DNA of 55,415 nt from Candidatus Heimdallarchaeota archaeon (lineage in GTDB: Archaea; Asgardarchaeota; Heimdallarchaeia; JABLTI01), in the NCBI GenBank assembly GCA_019894765.1, contig JAGXNT010000073.1, positions 1-55,415 of the forward strand. The letters are read 5' to 3'. The position numbers were made by a program, and so were the translations under genes. Positions within the stretch are counted from its first letter, which is position 1; every line of letters begins with the position of its first letter. A model generated the notes under the pieces. That model did not search any database. It was not told where the DNA came from and was given only the letters and a program-made list of their open reading frames with translations. Shown here in pieces: positions 54,410 to 55,415 of the stretch.

Positions 54410-55414
54410 ATGGCTGCGGAATCCCCACAACAGGACGTACTTTTAGAACTAAGAGATTTAAGAAAATGGTTTCCTGTAAAGGAACAAAGTTTTGTTGGAA
54501 GTAGACAAGTTGCAAACATCAAAGCAGTTGATGGTGTTAATTTAGTTGTTTACAAAGGTGAAACTCTTGGTTTAGTAGGTGAAAGCGGTTGTGGTAAAAC
54601 AACTACTGGAAAAGTTATTGTTAAATTAGAAGTTCCAACTACAGGTCAAGTTTTGTATCGAAATCAAGATATCTATGCGTTCCATACAAAAGAAGATGAA
54701 ATGCATTTCAAACGAAATGTCCAGATGATTTTTCAAGATCCATATAGCTCTTTGAATCCACGTATGCTAATTATGGATATCGTTGGTGAAGGACTTCAAA
54801 TTCATGAATCAAAAATGCCCAAAATGCAAAGAGAAAAACAAGTGTTCAACTTATTGGACTCTGTTGGTTTGGAAGATTATCACGCAATGAGATATCCTCA
54901 TGAATTCTCTGGAGGACAAAGACAACGAATTGGTATTGCACGAGCATTAGCTGTTAATCCAGAATTAGTTGTTGCAGATGAACCTGTTTCCGCTCTTGAT
55001 GTCTCTGTACAAGCTCAAATTCTTAATTTAATGCAAGACCTTCAAAAAGAGTTCAATTTAACCTATATTTTTGTTGCTCATGACCTTTCAGTTATTAAGC
55101 ATGTAAGTGACAGAGTTGCAGTTATGTATCTTGGAACCATTGTAGAATATGGGACAAATAGGCAAGTCTTTACTCGAACTGCTCATCCTTATTCCGTTTC
55201 GTTAATGTCTGCAATTCCTCGACCGGATCCAAGACGAAAGATGAAGCGTATTGTCCTTCCAGGTGAACCTCCTTCTCCAATTAATGTTCCCTCAGGTTGT
55301 CGGTTCCATCCTCGCTGTTACAAATCTGATGGTAAGAAGTGCATAAAGGAAGATCCACCAGTAATTGAAATCGAAGATGGTCACTACGTTAAATGTCATT
55401 ATCCAGAAGTGTAG
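54410..55414 (+). CDS. Oligopeptide/dipeptide ABC ATPase (OppF/DppF)
   Basis: 334 residues, complete, ending two bases before the window edge. Walker A is GESGCGKTTTGK, Q-loop MIFQDPYSSLNPRM, signature EFSGGQRQRIGIARA, Walker B VVADEPVSALDVSVQAQIL, H-loop FVAHDLSVIKHV. The C-terminal oligopeptide-transporter domain has GCRFHPRC and the later KC-type cysteines (KKCIK, KCHYP). It would power an Opp/Dpp importer. The permuted binding protein at 48.3-50.1 kb is a plausible partner, although the genes are oppositely oriented. The 54048-54409 gap holds only AT-rich sequence and the promoter region. Confidence 0.95.
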   Translation: MAAESPQQDVLLELRDLRKWFPVKEQSFVGSRQVANIKAVDGVNLVVYKGETLGLVGESGCGKTTTGKVIVKLEVPTTGQVLYRNQDIYAFHTKEDEMHFKRNVQMIFQDPYSSLNPRMLIMDIVGEGLQIHESKMPKMQREKQVFNLLDSVGLEDYHAMRYPHEFSGGQRQRIGIARALAVNPELVVADEPVSALDVSVQAQILNLMQDLQKEFNLTYIFVAHDLSVIKHVSDRVAVMYLGTIVEYGTNRQVFTRTAHPYSVSLMSAIPRPDPRRKMKRIVLPGEPPSPINVPSGCRFHPRCYKSDGKKCIKEDPPVIEIEDGHYVKCHYPEV

Positions 55415-55415
55415 G

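Overview
The window is AT-rich archaeal DNA that I assign to an Asgard archaeon, lineage not resolved. TBP, a B-family DNA polymerase with a PCNA-binding tail, HARP (protein-only RNase P), NurA and the pterin enzyme beta-RFAP synthase mark it as archaeal. A Vps36-like EAP30 protein (ESCRT-II), an Arf-like GTPase, a two-repeat gelsolin protein, a longin-like protein and a membrane protein with a RING-like zinc finger are the eukaryote-like genes typical of Asgard genomes. Genes are dense, mostly in short operons, with frequent TTG or GTG starts and TATA boxes close to starts. I see no rRNA, tRNA, CRISPR array, insertion sequence or phage gene.

Left part (1-17 kb). A GH31 glycosidase converges on the ESCRT-II-like gene. 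A small membrane protein, a probable structured RNA (about 4136-4235) and a CYTH phosphohydrolase follow. A two-gene minus-strand operon encodes a secreted von Willebrand A protein and a 1006-residue single-pass membrane protein ending in a zinc ribbon and RING-like module. Next are a D-threonine aldolase-like PLP enzyme, an odd aromatic-rich hydrophobic surface protein, a lysine 6-dehydrogenase, and a minus-strand operon HflX - anchored membrane protein - dual-specificity phosphatase.

Middle (17-32 kb). A TPR protein, NurA, an Arf-like GTPase with a Cys-containing C-terminal extension, DNA polymerase B, a 53-residue membrane protein, a HAD phosphatase and a four-TM protein. A 640-base gene-free region holds large hairpins and a duplicated promoter/dyad module. 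It precedes an operon-like group: two secreted or anchored proteins, the second with a cytoplasmic winged helix, and a giant calcium-repeat surface protein. A longin-like protein and a TPR protein close this part.

Right part (32-55 kb). A ribbon-helix-helix regulator, a sugar-isomerase-like protein, then a plus-strand run HARP - PspC - HIT - EamA transporter. A zinc ribbon, a CesT/YbjN-like protein, beta-RFAP synthase, the gelsolin protein, an anchored EB_dh/CBM9-like protein, TBP and IleRS (unusual KMSKS loop) follow. Three membrane proteins, one with a TM2 domain, come next. The end holds transport genes: a solute-binding protein whose two halves are in circularly permuted order, an FtsX-type permease with its LolD-like ATPase, and an OppF/DppF ATPase.

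The most unusual items are the permuted solute-binding protein, the anchored RING-like protein in an operon with a VWA protein, the duplicated promoter/dyad module at 24.6-24.95 kb, the structured RNA at 4.1 kb, and the acidic-punctuated hydrophobic tract in the 11.5-13.1 kb gene.
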